From NCBI RefSeq assembly GCF_008728515.1, contig NC_044995.1:45029084-45093083 (forward strand): DNA of 64,000 nt, given 5' to 3'. The translations under genes and the position numbers were made by a program. The notes beneath the pieces are model-generated. The model was not told where the DNA came from, searched no databases, and worked only from the letters and a program-made list of their open reading frames with translations. Source of the DNA: Papio anubis (taxonomy: Eukaryota; Chordata; Mammalia; Primates; Cercopithecidae). Below are positions 19,765 through 31,316 of this stretch, one piece after another (position 1 is the first letter of the stretch; every line of letters begins with the position of its first letter).

Positions 19765-20925
19765 GGGATGGGCGCAGTGGCTCGTGACTGTAATCCCAAC
19801 ACTTTAGGAATCCAAGGTGGGAGAATCACTTGAACCCAGGAGTTCAAGACCAGCCTGGGCAATATAGCAAGATGCCATCTCTAAAAAAACAAACAAACAA
19901 ACAAAAAACAAGGCCAGGCCAACATCCTGAAACACCGTCTCTACTAAAAATACAAAAGGCCGGGCGCGGTGGCTCATGCCTGTAATCCCAGCACTTTGGG
20001 AGGACAAGGCGGGCAGACCACGAGGTCAGGACATCGAGACCATCCTGGCTAACACGGTAAAACTCCGTCTGCACTAAAAATACAAAAAATTCTCCAGGCG
20101 TGGTGGCGGGCACCTGTAGTCCCAGTTACTTGGGAGGCTGAGGCAGGAGAATGGTGTGAGCCCAGGAGGCAGAGCTTGCAGTGAGCCGAGATCGTGTCAC
20201 TGCACTCCAGCCTGGGCAACAGAAAGAGACTCCGTCTCAAAAAAAAAAAAAAAAAAAAAAAAAATCAGCCAGGCATGATGGCACACGCCTGTAGTCCCAG
20301 CTACTTGGGGGACTGAGGCAGGAGAATCGCCTGAACCTGGGAGGCGGAGGTTGTGGTGAGCCAAGATTGCACCACTGCACTTCAGCCTGGGCAACAGAGC
20401 GAGACTCTGTCTAAAAAAAAAAAAAAAGTAATTAACCAGGTGTCATGGCACACACCTGTGGTCCCAGCTACTCAGGGAGGCTGAGGTGGGAGGATTGCTT
20501 GACCTGGGGAGGCACAGGTTGCGGTGAGCTATGGTTACACCACTGCACTTCAGCCTGGGCAAAAAAGAGCAAGACTTGTCTTTAAAATAAAAACAAAAAT
20601 AAAAAAAGAAAGACAGGCTGGGCATGGTGGCTCATGCCTATAATCCCAGTACTTTAGGAGGCCAAGGCAGGTGGATCACCTGAGGTCGGGAGATTGAGAC
20701 CAGCCTCATTAACACGGTGAAATCCCGTCTCTACTAAAAATACAAAAAATTAGTTGGGCATGGTGACACATGCCTGTAATCCCAGCTACTCAGGAGACTG
20801 AGGTAGGAGAATCGCTTGAATGCGCGAGGCGGAGGATGCAGTGAGCAGAGATTGTGCTGCTGCACTCCAGCCTGGACAACAGAGCAAGACTCTGTCTCAA
20901 AAAAAGAAAAAGAAAAAAAGAGAGA
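19765..20925 (+). mobile_element. Three-level Alu nest plus a fourth Alu
   Basis: Outer AluJ: 19765-19911 and 20426-20612. Middle Alu: 19912-19958 and 20264-20425. Inner AluY: 19959-20263. A separate Alu (+) follows at 20616-20925. All share the plus orientation. Confidence 0.82.
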
Positions 20926-20929
20926 GTGT

Positions 20930-21085
20930 GGGAGTTTTTGCTGTGTGATCTTGGGCAAACTGCTTCACTTCTCTGATTCAGCTCATTGTTCAGATGTGTT
21001 AAATGGAAATTATAGTGGATCTCAAAGAATGGTGGAAAGCTTGCTCTGAGCGCTGTGCCGAGCACATAGTAAATGTTCAATAAAG
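20930..21085 (+). mobile_element. MIR element
   Basis: Contains GTGATCTTGGGCAAACTGCT, CACTTCTCTGATTCAG and GCACATAGTAAATGTTCAAT, in the MIR order. Confidence 0.75.
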
Positions 21086-21904
21086 GCAACCTGTCATTGT
21101 GATGGTCACTGAATTTTCTCTACAGTTCTGTGGTATACCATCGTCCCTAAAACGTGGGCACAGAAATTGAAACTCCAGAAAGTGAGGTCTCTTGGCCAAA
21201 GTCTCACTGTGACCGGTCTGAACTCCTATCTGTGCTGGGGGGCTTGGCGGAGTTCTGAAGGTGCACCCCAGGGAAGGGAAACAAGACCTCAACGCCTGGG
21301 GAAGGCTCAGGCCGCAGTCAGGGAGCGCCGTGACGTGCTGTGGTTGGGACATCTGAGCCAGGCGGCCCCGCCCACCATGGAGACTCAACGTCACCCTCTT
21401 AGCACCTCACGTTTACTGGAGTCACACCTCTGTGCTCAGCTGTCTCCTCGAAGTAAGCGTGGGCTCTGGTTTTCCTCACCCACTGGGGAAGGGCCCCACT
21501 CTCCACCCTCACCATCACAGGCCCTGAGGGAGGGATTGCACAGGAAGTAGTTGGAAGGGACAGCACCCCAGGCTGTGCCAGGGGGCCCCTCCTTCTTCTG
21601 CCTCTGAGGTTGAGTGAACAGACGCCTCCCCCATAAAGTCCACCTTGATTGCTTCCTAGCAAAAATCCTCTCCTCTCAGGGTCTCTGTAGTGTGTCTCCC
21701 ATCACGTTGCCAGTGACCTCTTTGAGTGTTAACTTTTACCTGGCCTGGGTCCTCTGTCTACCCCGGGGCAGAGGTAAAGCCTCACAGAGCATTACTGGTG
21801 TGAGCAGAGCAATTTGCATGAGTCAGACAGCTACAGAGTGAGCTAGGGACCAGATGGAACTGAAGAAAAGAGGGAAGGAAAGTATGGAGTGAAGTGGATC
21901 TTAT
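21086..21904. other. Repeat-free block, possible regulatory DNA
   Basis: About 820 bp with no transposon in an otherwise Alu-filled region. It contains GTGACGTGC near 21331, a GGCCCCGCCCACC GC box near 21365, and an overlapping octamer/AP-1 site at 21812-21825. No exon was found. Confidence 0.5.
21812..21825 (+). promoter_or_regulatory. Overlapping octamer and AP-1 motifs
   Basis: ATTTGCATGAGTCA joins a perfect octamer (ATTTGCAT) to a perfect AP-1 site (TGAGTCA) with one shared T. Function is inferred only. Confidence 0.45.
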
Positions 21905-22203
21905 TTTTTTTAAAGACAGGGTCTCGCTCTGTTGGCCAGGCTGGAGTGCAGTGGCATAATCATGGCTCACTGCAACCTTGAACTCCCAGATCCTCCCACC
22001 TCAGCCTCCTGAGTAGCTGGGATTAGAGGCACATGCCACCACACCCAGCTCTTTTATTATTATTATTATTTCTTGTACAGATGGGGTCTCACTATGTTGC
22101 CCAGGCTGATCTGGAACTCCTGGGCTCAAGCGATCCTCCTGCCTCAGCCTCCCATGTATTAATAGCTGGGTCTACAGGTACACACTACCATACCATGCTT
22201 GCT

Positions 22204-22238
<35 letters not shown>

Positions 22239-22950
22239 TTGAGATGGAGTCATGCACTGTAACCCAGGCTGGAGTACAGTGGCTCGATCTCAACTCACTG
22301 CAACCTCTGCCTCCTGGCTTCAAGCAATTCTCCCGCCTCAGCCTCCCAAGCAGCTGGGATTACAGGCGCCTGCCACCAAGCCCAGCTTATTTTTTGTATT
22401 TTTAGTAGAGATGGGGTTCCACTATGTTGGCCAGGCTGGTCTCAAACTCCTGACCTCATGATCCTCCTACCTCAGCCTCCCGAAGTGCTGGGATTACAGG
22501 CATGAGCCACTGCGCCCGGACTTTTCCTTTTTTTTTTTGAGCGGAGTCACCGGCTCGTAGCCAGGCTGGAGTGCAGTGGCTGGATCTCCAGCTCACTGCA
22601 AAGCTCCGCCTCCCGGGTTCCGCGCCATTCTCCTGCCTCCCAGCCTCCCGAGTAGCTGGGACTACAGGTGCCGCCACCCTCGCCCGGCTAGTTTTGCTTG
22701 TATTTTGTAGAGATGGGGGTTTCACCGTGTTAGCCAGGATGTCTCGATCTCCTGACCGTGATCCGCCCATCTCAGCCCTCCCAAAGTACTGGGATTACAG
22801 GCTTGAGCCACCCGGCCCGGCCTTTTTTTTTTTTTTAGAGACGGGATCTCGCTATATTCCCCAGGCTGGTCTCAAACTCCTGAGCTCAAGTGATCCTCCT
22901 GCCTTGGCCTCCCAAAATGCTGGGATTACGGGCATGAGCACCCAGCCTGA
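21905..22950 (-). mobile_element. Minus-strand Alu cluster with (TTTA)n
   Basis: AluJ 21905-22196, (TTTA)n microsatellite 22200-22240, Alu 22240-22519, AluYR-type 22524-22823 (CTTGAGCC end, many small indels), and an AluJ right-monomer fragment 22824-22950. Confidence 0.87.
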
Positions 22951-24030
22951 GATTGATCTTGAGTCATGAAGGAGTGTTTACACATGTTGAAGGAGGAAAG
23001 AGACACGGAGAGGGGAATTACATAGTTCAAATGAGTTCCAGTTGCTGGAAAAGCTACATCCAGGTCTCTGGAAAACACGGACTGGCACCCGAGTGTGTGC
23101 ATCTGGGGTTTTGTGTAAGAGCTGCAAGGTACAGGCCAGGCATGGTGGCTCACGCCTGTAATCCCAGCACTTTGGGAGGCCTAGGCAGGCCGATCACCTG
23201 AGGTCAGGAGTTGGAGACCATCCTGGCCAACATGGTGAAACCCCCGTCTCTACTAAAAATACAAAAAACTAGCCGGGCGCGGTGGCGGGTGCCTGTCATC
23301 TCAGCTACTTGGGAGGCTGAGGCAGGAGAATCGCTTGAACCCGCGAGGCAGAGGTTGCAGTGAGCCGAGATTGTGCCACTGCACTCCGGCCTCGGCATCA
23401 GAGCAAGACTCCATCTCAAAAAAAAAAAAAAGAGTCACAAGGTATATTCTCACTACGTCGCTCAGACTGGCCTGGAACTCCTGAAGTTGAAGAAATGACC
23501 AAAACATTTCCTCAAGAGATCCTCCTGTCTCAGCCTCCCAGAGTGCTGGGATTAGGGGCGAGAACCACCACTCCCAGCTTGCAAGGTATGATTGTGCAAA
23601 GCAGTTGAGCTTTGTGAAGTTGGGGCACACACCCTGCTACTCTGGGACCGAGTGTCTCCGACATGATACACAGTGTCTCCGCTGTGTGCTCAGGAGGATG
23701 CATGCCGGCATGGGTGTGTTTCCAGTGGAACAGCACCATAGCGTAGGATTTAACTCACTTGGCTTCAAATCCCAGCTCTGCCTCTGCTGGCTACATGACC
23801 TTGAAATCTCTCCATCTCTTTGTGCCTCAGTTTCCCCATATATGAAATGGGACTAACACCAGTCACCACCTTGTGGGACTGTTGTCCAGAATCAGGGAGC
23901 CAGAATAGTGCCTGGCATACAGCAGTTGCCCAATAGGACCCGTCATCATTGCTGCCAGTGGGCTGAGAGTGCGGTGCCTCCACATGACTGTGTACAAGGG
24001 TTGATCTTGTCTGGGCAAAAAAGCAAGCAG
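22951..24030. other. Alu, Alu fragment and MIR
   Basis: Unique 22951-23133; Alu (+) 23134-23432; Alu fragment (-) 23445-23580; MIR (+) at 23740-23960 (GCTACATGACCTTGAAATCT, TGCCTCAGTTTCCCC, AGTGCCTGGCATACAG). Confidence 0.78.
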
Positions 24031-26230
24031 GGCTGGGCGTGCTGGCTCACGCCTGTAATCCCAGCACTTTGGGAGGCTGAGGGGGGCGGATCACCTGAGC
24101 TCAGGAGTAAAAAACCAGCCTGGGCAGTATAGCGAGACCCTGTCTCTACTAAAAATACAAAAATTAGCCAGCTGTGGTGGCAGGTACCTGTAGTCCCAGC
24201 CATTAAGGAAGCTGAGGTAAAAGAATCGCTTGAACCTGGGAAGCGGAGGTTGCAGTGAGCCAAGATTATATCACTGCACTCCAGCCTAGAGATTCTGTCT
24301 CAAAAAAAAAAAAGAAAAAACAAATAAACAAAAAAACTGGGCGCGGTCGCTTACGCCTGTAATCCCAGCATTTTGGGAGGCCGAGGCGGGCAGATCACAA
24401 GGTCAGGAGTTCGAGACCAGCCTGGCCAACATGGTGAAAGCCTGTCTCTACTAAAAATACGAAAATTAGCTAGGCGTGGTGGTCCACACCTGTAATGCTA
24501 GCTACTCGGGAGTCTGAGGCAGGAGAATCACTTAAACCCGGAAGGTAAAGATTGCAGTGAGCCAAGATGGCGCCATTGCACTCCAGCCTGGGTGACAGGG
24601 CAAGACTCCATCTTAAAAAAAAAAAAAAAAAGTCCAGGCGCGGTAGCTTATGCCAGCCTGGCCAACATGGTGAAACCTTGTCTCTACTAAAAATGCAAAA
24701 ATTATCTGGGCGTGGTAGTGGGCACCTGTAATCCCAGCTACTCGGGAGGCTGAGGCACGAGAATCACTTGAACCCAGGAGGCGGAGGTTGCAGTGAACCG
24801 AGATCATGCCACTGCACTCCAACCTGGGCAACAGAGAGAGACTCAGTCTCAAAACAAAACAAAACAAAACAAAAACAAAATAGAAACAACGGGCAGGCAG
24901 GAACATATGGTGCAAAACTGTTGAGGATGGAAATAACTGCAATGGTCATCAGAAGGAAAACTGCCAGATTATTACTCACAGAATCAGTTAAAAATTAAGC
25001 GGTAAACATGTCTGAGTCATCTCTTGATAGAGATCTCCAAGGGCTAAGAGAACAAGGCACTCAGACTTGGCCTCCTCTACGTTTTCAAAGATTAAGGTTT
25101 TTAGTGTGAAATGGGCCTTAACCATCAGGTTGAGTCTCTGTCCTGTTTGAACTTTAGGTTGAACATTTGGCTTGATTGTTTTATGTAATTGCTTTTTTGG
25201 GCAGATCGCTTACAAAACCTTTAAAGGAGCCTGGGCGGCCGGGCAGGGTGGTTCACACGTGTAATCCCAGCACTTTGGGAGGCCAAGCTGGGCAGATCAC
25301 GAAGTCAAGAGATCGAGACCATCCTGGCCAACGTAATGAAACCCCGTCTCCACTAAAAATACAAAAATTAGCTAGGCGTGGTGTCGGGCGCCTGTAGTCC
25401 CAGCTACTCAGGAGGTTGCGGCAGGAGAATCGCTTGAACCCGGGAGGCGGAGGTTGCAGTGAGCCGAGATCATGCCACTGCCCTCCAGCCTGACGACAGA
25501 GTGAGACTCCATCTCAAAAAAAAAAAGAGGCTGGGCACGGTGGCTCACACCTGTAATCCCTGCACTTTGGGAGGTTGAGGCAGGTGGATCACTTGAGGTC
25601 AGGAGTTCGAGACCAGCCTGGCCAACATGGGGAAACCCCGTCTCTACTAAAAATACAAAAATTAGCCAGGCATGGTGGTGCATGCCTGTAATCCCAGCTA
25701 CTCGGGAGGCTGAGGCAGGAGAATCACTTGAACCCAGGAGGTGGAAGTTGCAGTGAGCCGAGATCATCGTGCCACTGCGCTCCAGCCTAGGCGACAGAAT
25801 GAGACTCTGTCTCAGAAACAAAACAAAACAAAACAAAACTTTAAAAGAATAAGTAAGTGAGGAAAAAAAAGAAACGAAAGCAAGGTGCAGGCTGCTATGT
25901 ACCAAATGCACGCTTTGGGTTTCAGAGCAGAAATAGATTCGTATAAAACATTTCGGCCAGGGGTGGTGGCTCACGCCTGTAATCCCAGCACTTTGGGAGG
26001 CCAAGGCAGGCAGATCATGAGGTCAGGAGATCGAGACCATCCTGGCTAACATGGTGAAACCCCGTCTCTACTAAAAATACAAAAAATTAGCTGGGCATGG
26101 TGGTGGGCGCCTGTAATCCCAGCTACTCGGGAGGCTGAGGCAGGAGAATGGCGTGAACCCGGGAGGCGGAGCTTGCAGTAAGCCAAGATCACGCCACTGC
26201 ACTCCAGCCTGGGCGACAGAGCAAGAAAAA
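24031..26230 (+). mobile_element. Six plus-strand Alus
   Basis: 24031-24317, 24338-24632, 24633-24880 (internally shortened), 25235-25526, 25529-25838 and 25954-26230. The gaps 24881-25234 and 25839-25953 are unassigned and hold no exon that I can see. Confidence 0.88.
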
Positions 26231-26862
26231 AAAATTTTTTTTCAGAAAGATATGCAAAAATTGAGGGTATTAGGGGTGAGAAGATGTGGACGTTTCATGG
26301 TATATGATTTTGCATGCTTGCATTTTCCATGGGTTAGTTTTGTTTGCTTTGTTTTATTCTTTTTGTTTTAACTTTAAGCACAGAATCATGGCCAGCTTTC
26401 ACACACGCAGAAAGAAACCAGTGGCCAGAGCCATTTGGAGGAAGGAAACTTTTAGCACTTAGTGACATCAAAGGCAGGAAATGGTGTTTCCCTGCTAAGG
26501 GCAGTGGAAGGGGGAGTCAGGGATGGGGAAGACCCAGGCAGACTTGGGGCAGACCCAGGGACCCCTTCAAAGAGTGTGAAGAGGCAGCTCACGGTGCTGG
26601 GAAGTCAACTAACTTCAGAAAGGGAATCCCAGCAGGGTAACCACCTGGAAAGGACTTTCCAACTCCCCTCGGGGAGGGACACAATTAGACACACACAGAC
26701 ACCAAAACACAAAGGGCACCCCCATTCTGGACATATACAATCACACAAACCGAGACAGACACACAGACACACCATGCAGACGTACACACAATCTCACACA
26801 CACACACACACACCTGGACACACAATCATAGATACACAACAACCATCAAAGCTAGCCACAGA
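26231..26862. other. Unassigned DNA and diverged CA-rich repeat
   Basis: 26231-26640 has no recognised feature. From 26690 the sequence is degenerate ACACAGACAC-type DNA up to the next Alu. Confidence 0.6.
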
Positions 26863-27414
26863 CCGGGTGCAGTGGCTCACGCCTGTAATCCCAGCACCTT
26901 GGGATGACAAGGCAGGCGGGTCACTTGAGGTCAGGAGTCCGAGACCAACCTGGGCAACATGGTGAAACCCCGTCTCCACCAAAAATACAAAAAAAAAAAG
27001 AAAGAAAATTAGCTGGGCGTGGTGGTGAGCGCCTGTAGTCCCAGCTACTAAGGAGGCTAAGATGGGAGAATCACTTGAACCCCGGAGGTAGGGGTTGCAG
27101 TGAGCCAAGATCGTGCTGCTACACTCCAGCCTGAATGACAGAGTAAAGATACATATATTCAGGGCATATAACCAAACACAGCAAGACTAGAACACACCAA
27201 CACAGACACACCATCACACGCATACCAAAACAGACATGAAGAAACACAACACACACATATACACAGTTACACACCGAGACAGACACCCAAAGACACAATC
27301 ATAGATACACATGGCAGGCACCATGGCTAGCCATAGACATAATGCAAGAACACACGTTATGGGCATACACAACCACATACACAGAGGTCCAGGTCCAACC
27401 CTAAGACCGTCCAA
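26863..27414. repeat. Alu and CA-rich diverged repeat
   Basis: Alu (+) 26863-27150 is followed by 27170-27390 of degenerate ACACA-rich DNA. The piece at 27292-27345 echoes 26816-26865 (ACACAATCATAGATACACA, then GCTAGCCA). Confidence 0.75.
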
Positions 27415-28260
27415 GGTCTGCCCCCCTCCCAGAGGAGTCCCCAGGGACGACTCCTCAGAACACCCAAGCTCCACCCTCTACCCACAGAGGACCACCCAAG
27501 ATCCACCTCCGCCAGGGAACCCAGGACTCACCCCTCAGATCACCTAAGATCCATCCTCCCAGAGGAAACGCAGGCCCTTCCGTCTGGGGGCCGCCCCCTC
27601 CCTCCCCCGAGGAACCACTCTGGGCCCCTTTTCTCCGCAGCGATACCCAGCTTGGGCGGCGGGCGCCCCCTGGTGGACCTGGAGCCCCAGTCCAGGGCTG
27701 CACGGAGCCGGGGCCCAGAGCCAAGGTGCGCGGGGAGTTTCGGACTGGGTGTATTCACTGCAGAGTCTGGGAAGGAAAGAGCGTGGAGAAGCGGGAGCAG
27801 GGAGAGGGGCGGCCGGAACTGGATCGGGCAGGGCATTGAGCGCGGGAACGGAACCTGGGAAGCAGGAATGGGTTGGAGGCCGTGGAACCGAAGACCTCTC
27901 ACACCCGCACCCCAGCCAGCCCTGCGTCTCCACCCGGCAGGTGCGGCTCCCGGACCGCGGAAGACCCCGGAGGCGCATTCCCAACTAGGTACAGCGAGGG
28001 CAGGGTCGGGGCGGCTGGAGTGCTGAGGGTGAGAGGTCTTCAGTCCCACGGCCGTCTCCTAGTCATGGCTCTCAGCCTGGAAGTGACCGCCAAGAAATCG
28101 CCCGAGACCGGGAATGCCCAGCGCTCAGCCTGGATGATCACCAGCACCAACGTGGCTTTGGCTCGCGGGTCCAAGAGAAAGATGTGCCCGCCCCTTCCAC
28201 GACTGACCCCTGTCAGTCTCCCGAAACCCCACTCCGCTGTCATCCTCCTCCCACCTCCCT
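27415..28260. other. GC-rich repeat-free block
   Basis: CpG-containing unique DNA between TNFSF9 and TUBB4A. It includes a CTCF-type motif (27663-27677) lying inside an exon-like segment 27641-27725, bounded by TTTTCTCCGCAG and AAG|GTGCGC. Frames across it, including a 65-codon ATG frame from 28065, match no family I know. Confidence 0.55.
27663..27677 (-). promoter_or_regulatory. Strong CTCF-type motif
   Basis: The plus strand GCGCCCCCTGGTGGA is the reverse complement of TCCACCAGGGGGCGC, a near-perfect CTCF core in minus orientation. It lies midway between TNFSF9 and TUBB4A. Occupancy is not shown by the sequence. Confidence 0.7.
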
Positions 28261-28261
28261 A

Positions 28262-28690
28262 GCTTCTCCCTAGACCCCGCCCACGTACCCATCCTTTCGC
28301 CTCTCAGGCTCTGCCCCCTCCTCAGTCCTTCCCACTTTCCTGTCATTCTCTCGAGGACCGCCCACTTCCCCAGAAATCAGACTCCCAGGCCCAGCCCACC
28401 CCTCACTTCCTCTACCCTACTGTCATTCTCCCTAGACTCCGCCCACTTCATCTGTCATTTGTCTCCCAGCCCTTACTCACTCCTTAGTCCCTCCCACTTA
28501 CCTGTCATTCTCCCCAGGCCCCGCCCACTTCCCCTGCCGTCCCCTCCAGGCCTTCCCCAAGCCACAGTTTCTCCCAATATTATCTCCAGGCCCCGCCCAC
28601 TTCCCTGTCATCAGCCTCCTAGGCCCTGCCCACTCCTCAGTCTTTCACACCTCCCTGTCATTCTCCCAGGCCCCGCCCATTTTCCAATCA
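28262..28690 (+). repeat. Degenerate ~80-bp tandem repeat carrying GC boxes
   Basis: The word GCCCAC (last copy GCCCAT) occurs at 28279, 28360, 28441, 28523, 28595 and 28675, a spacing of 81, 81, 82, 72 and 80 bp. It is usually preceded by TGTCATTCTCC..AG and CCCC. Most copies form an SP/KLF-type CCGCCCAC box. Confidence 0.75.
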
Positions 28691-29647
28691 TTAGTGGCCC
28701 GGGAATAGGGCCTGGAGACTTCTTGCCCCATTCCGTTTCTTGCTTTTTTGTTTGTTTGTTTTTTGGAGATGGAGTTTCGCTCTTGTCGTCCAGGCTGCAG
28801 TGCAATGGCGCGCTCTCGGCTCACTGCAACCTCTGACTCCCGGGTTCAAGTGATTCTCCTGCCTCAGCCTCTCAAGTTGCTGGGATTACAGGCATGCGCC
28901 ACCATGCCGATCTAAATTTTTTTTGTATTATGAATAAATAGAGAGGGGGTTCACGATATTGGTCAGGCTGGTCTCGAACTCCTGACCTCAGGTGATTCAC
29001 TCACCTCGGCCTCCTAAAATTCTGGGATTACAGGCGGGAGGCGCCGCGCCTGGCACTTTTCTGCTTTTCTTAGTCCATACCACCCTCTCCTCAGGTTCGG
29101 CCCCTCTACCCCTTTGAGAGTTTGTCCTGTCTCAAACTCTCGCCCCTTTTCTGGGTACCGCCTTTCCGGAGCCCTGCACCCTCTTCCCTTTCCAGGTTTT
29201 CAAGCCATGCTCATCCCTTGCCAATTTCGCTGAGACCTGCAGCCGCCTGCGGGTCTCTGCCCCTTGATTCCTTTAGGCTTCACCCCTTTCGTTCTGCCCT
29301 CCAAACATGCAGGCTCTGCCCTCACCCATAATCCCCATGTACATCCACCAAGACCCCACCCCAGACCTGCCACGCCCCTGGTGTGGGGTGGTGGCTGTAT
29401 CCTAAATCACTAACAGGAGCTATGGAGACCTCAGTTTCTCCGCCCCACCCTTCCTCCATGAGGCCTAGTCTGGGTGGGCCAACCCATCCCAACGCCCTCT
29501 GCTCCCCCGAAGTGGATAAGGTCACCACATGGGATCATGGCCCCACCCCAGCAGGAATCCTTTCTCAGCGCCTGAAACCTGGGGACTCGAACAGGACGCC
29601 CCCCCAGCCACTCCACTGGAGCTCCTGCACCACCAAGATATTGGATG
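28691..29647. other. Alu and C-rich unassigned DNA
   Basis: Alu (-) 28743-29056 lies inside C- and T-rich DNA that continues to 29647. No exon or further transposon is recognised. Confidence 0.65.
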
Positions 29648-30581
29648 CGACTGGACACAGTGACTCACGCCTGTAATCCCAGCACTTTGGAAGTCCGAGG
29701 AGTGTGGATCACCTGAGGTCAGGAGTTCCAGATCAGCCTGGCCAATGTGGTGAAACCTGTCTCTACTAAAATTACAAAAGAGTTAGCCGGGAATGGTGGC
29801 ACATGCCTGTAATCCCAGCTCTCAGGAGGCTGAGGTGGAGGATGCAGTGAGCCAAGATCGCGCCATTGCACTCCAGCCTGGGCAACAAAAGTGAAACTCC
29901 ATCTCAGAAAAAAAAAAAAAAAAAAGGCCGGGCGATGTTGGATGCTTCTGACTTTTTCTGTCTGATGCTTGGGGGAAGGCAGTCTTCCCTGGCTTGTGGA
30001 CTGCAGTCGTGTGTGTGTCCCTGTGTGGGGGGCGTCTGGGTCAATGTGTGTTTGAGTGAATGACAGAAAAAACTCCCTACAGTGTGGCTTTTGTGTCCAA
30101 AGCATCCCTGTGTGTTGCCAGCTCCCTGGGTCTGTGTATTGGCTCTGTTTTGGTTTTTTTTTTTTGAGTTGCATATCCAGGTCTGTCTGTAGGGCTGTGC
30201 GGGTGCATTGCATATCTCTGTGTTATGTTTGATTGCATGTATGTAGTATGTGTGTACCCGAGTCTGTACTGTGTTTTTTGTTTTTTGGGGTTTTTTATGG
30301 AGATGGAGTCTTGCTCTGTCGCCCAGGCTGGAGTCAATGGCACAATCTTGGCTCACTACAACCTCCGCTTCCTGGGTTTAAGTGATTCTCCTGCCTCAGT
30401 CTCCCAAGTAGCTGGGATTACAGGTGCACACCACCACCCCTGGCTAATTTTTGTATTTTTAGTAGAGACAGGGTTTCACCATGTTGGCCAGGCAGTTCTA
30501 GAACTCCTGACCTCAGGTGGTCCACTCACCTCAGCCTCCCAAAGTGCTGGGATTACAGTCGTGAGCCACCGCGCCTGTCGT
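29648..30581. mobile_element. Two Alus around GT-rich DNA
   Basis: Alu (+) 29648-29926 with target duplication GATRTTGGATGC on both sides; GT-rich unassigned DNA 29946-30270; Alu (-) 30275-30581. Confidence 0.82.
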
Positions 30582-30669
30582 GTATTGTGTTTCTAACCAT
30601 GTATGATAGTCTGGTTATGTCTGTCCTAGGATCTGATTCTAGGCCTATGCATCTGTGTGTATCTCATTG

Positions 30670-30679
30670 TGTTTGTGTG

Positions 30680-30715
<36 letters not shown>
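30670..30715 (+). repeat. (GT)n microsatellite
   Basis: About 22 GT units, directly followed by the poly-T start of a minus-strand AluY. Confidence 0.95.
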
Positions 30716-30747
<32 letters not shown>

Positions 30748-31314
30748 AGATGGAGTCTCGCTCTGTCACCCAGGCTGGAGTGCAGTGCGATGTCGGCTCA
30801 CTGCAAGCCCGCCTCCCGGGTTCACGCCATTCTCCTGCCTCAGCCTCCCCAGCAGCTGGGACTATAGGCACATGCTGCCACGCCCGGCTAATTTTTTTTT
30901 TTTTTGAGATGGAGTCTTGCTCTGTGTAGGCTGGAGTGCAGTGGGATCTCTGCTCACTGCAAGCTCCGCCTCCCGGGTTCACGCCATTCTCCTGCCTCAG
31001 CCTCCCGAGTATCTGGGACTACAGGCGCCCGCCACCTCGCCCAGCTAGTTTATTTGTATTTTTTTAGTAGAGACGGGGTTTCACCGTGTTAGCCAGGATG
31101 GTCTCAATCTTCTGACCTTGTGATCCACCCATCTCGGCCTCCCAAAGTGCTGGGATTACAGGCTTGAGCCACCGCGCCCGGCCTTTTTTTGTATTTTTAG
31201 TGGAGATGGGGTTTCACCATGTTAGCCAGGATGGTCTCGATCTCCTGACCTTGTGATCTGCTCGCCTCGGCCTCGCAAAGTGCTGGGATTACAGGCATGA
31301 GCCATGGTGCCAAC
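30716..31314 (-). mobile_element. AluY split by an AluYR-type element
   Basis: Outer AluY: 30716-30891 and 31185-31314. Inner element: 30892-31184, with CCACCTCGCCCAGCTAG and a CTTGAGCCACCGCGCCC end, the Old World monkey pattern. Confidence 0.85.
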
Positions 31315-31316
31315 CC

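Noticed and set aside
28065..28262. ATG frame (MALSLEVTAKKSPE) as a small gene
   Set aside because: Only 65 codons, no homology I recognise, and it runs into the GC-box repeat array; kept only as part of the GC-rich block.
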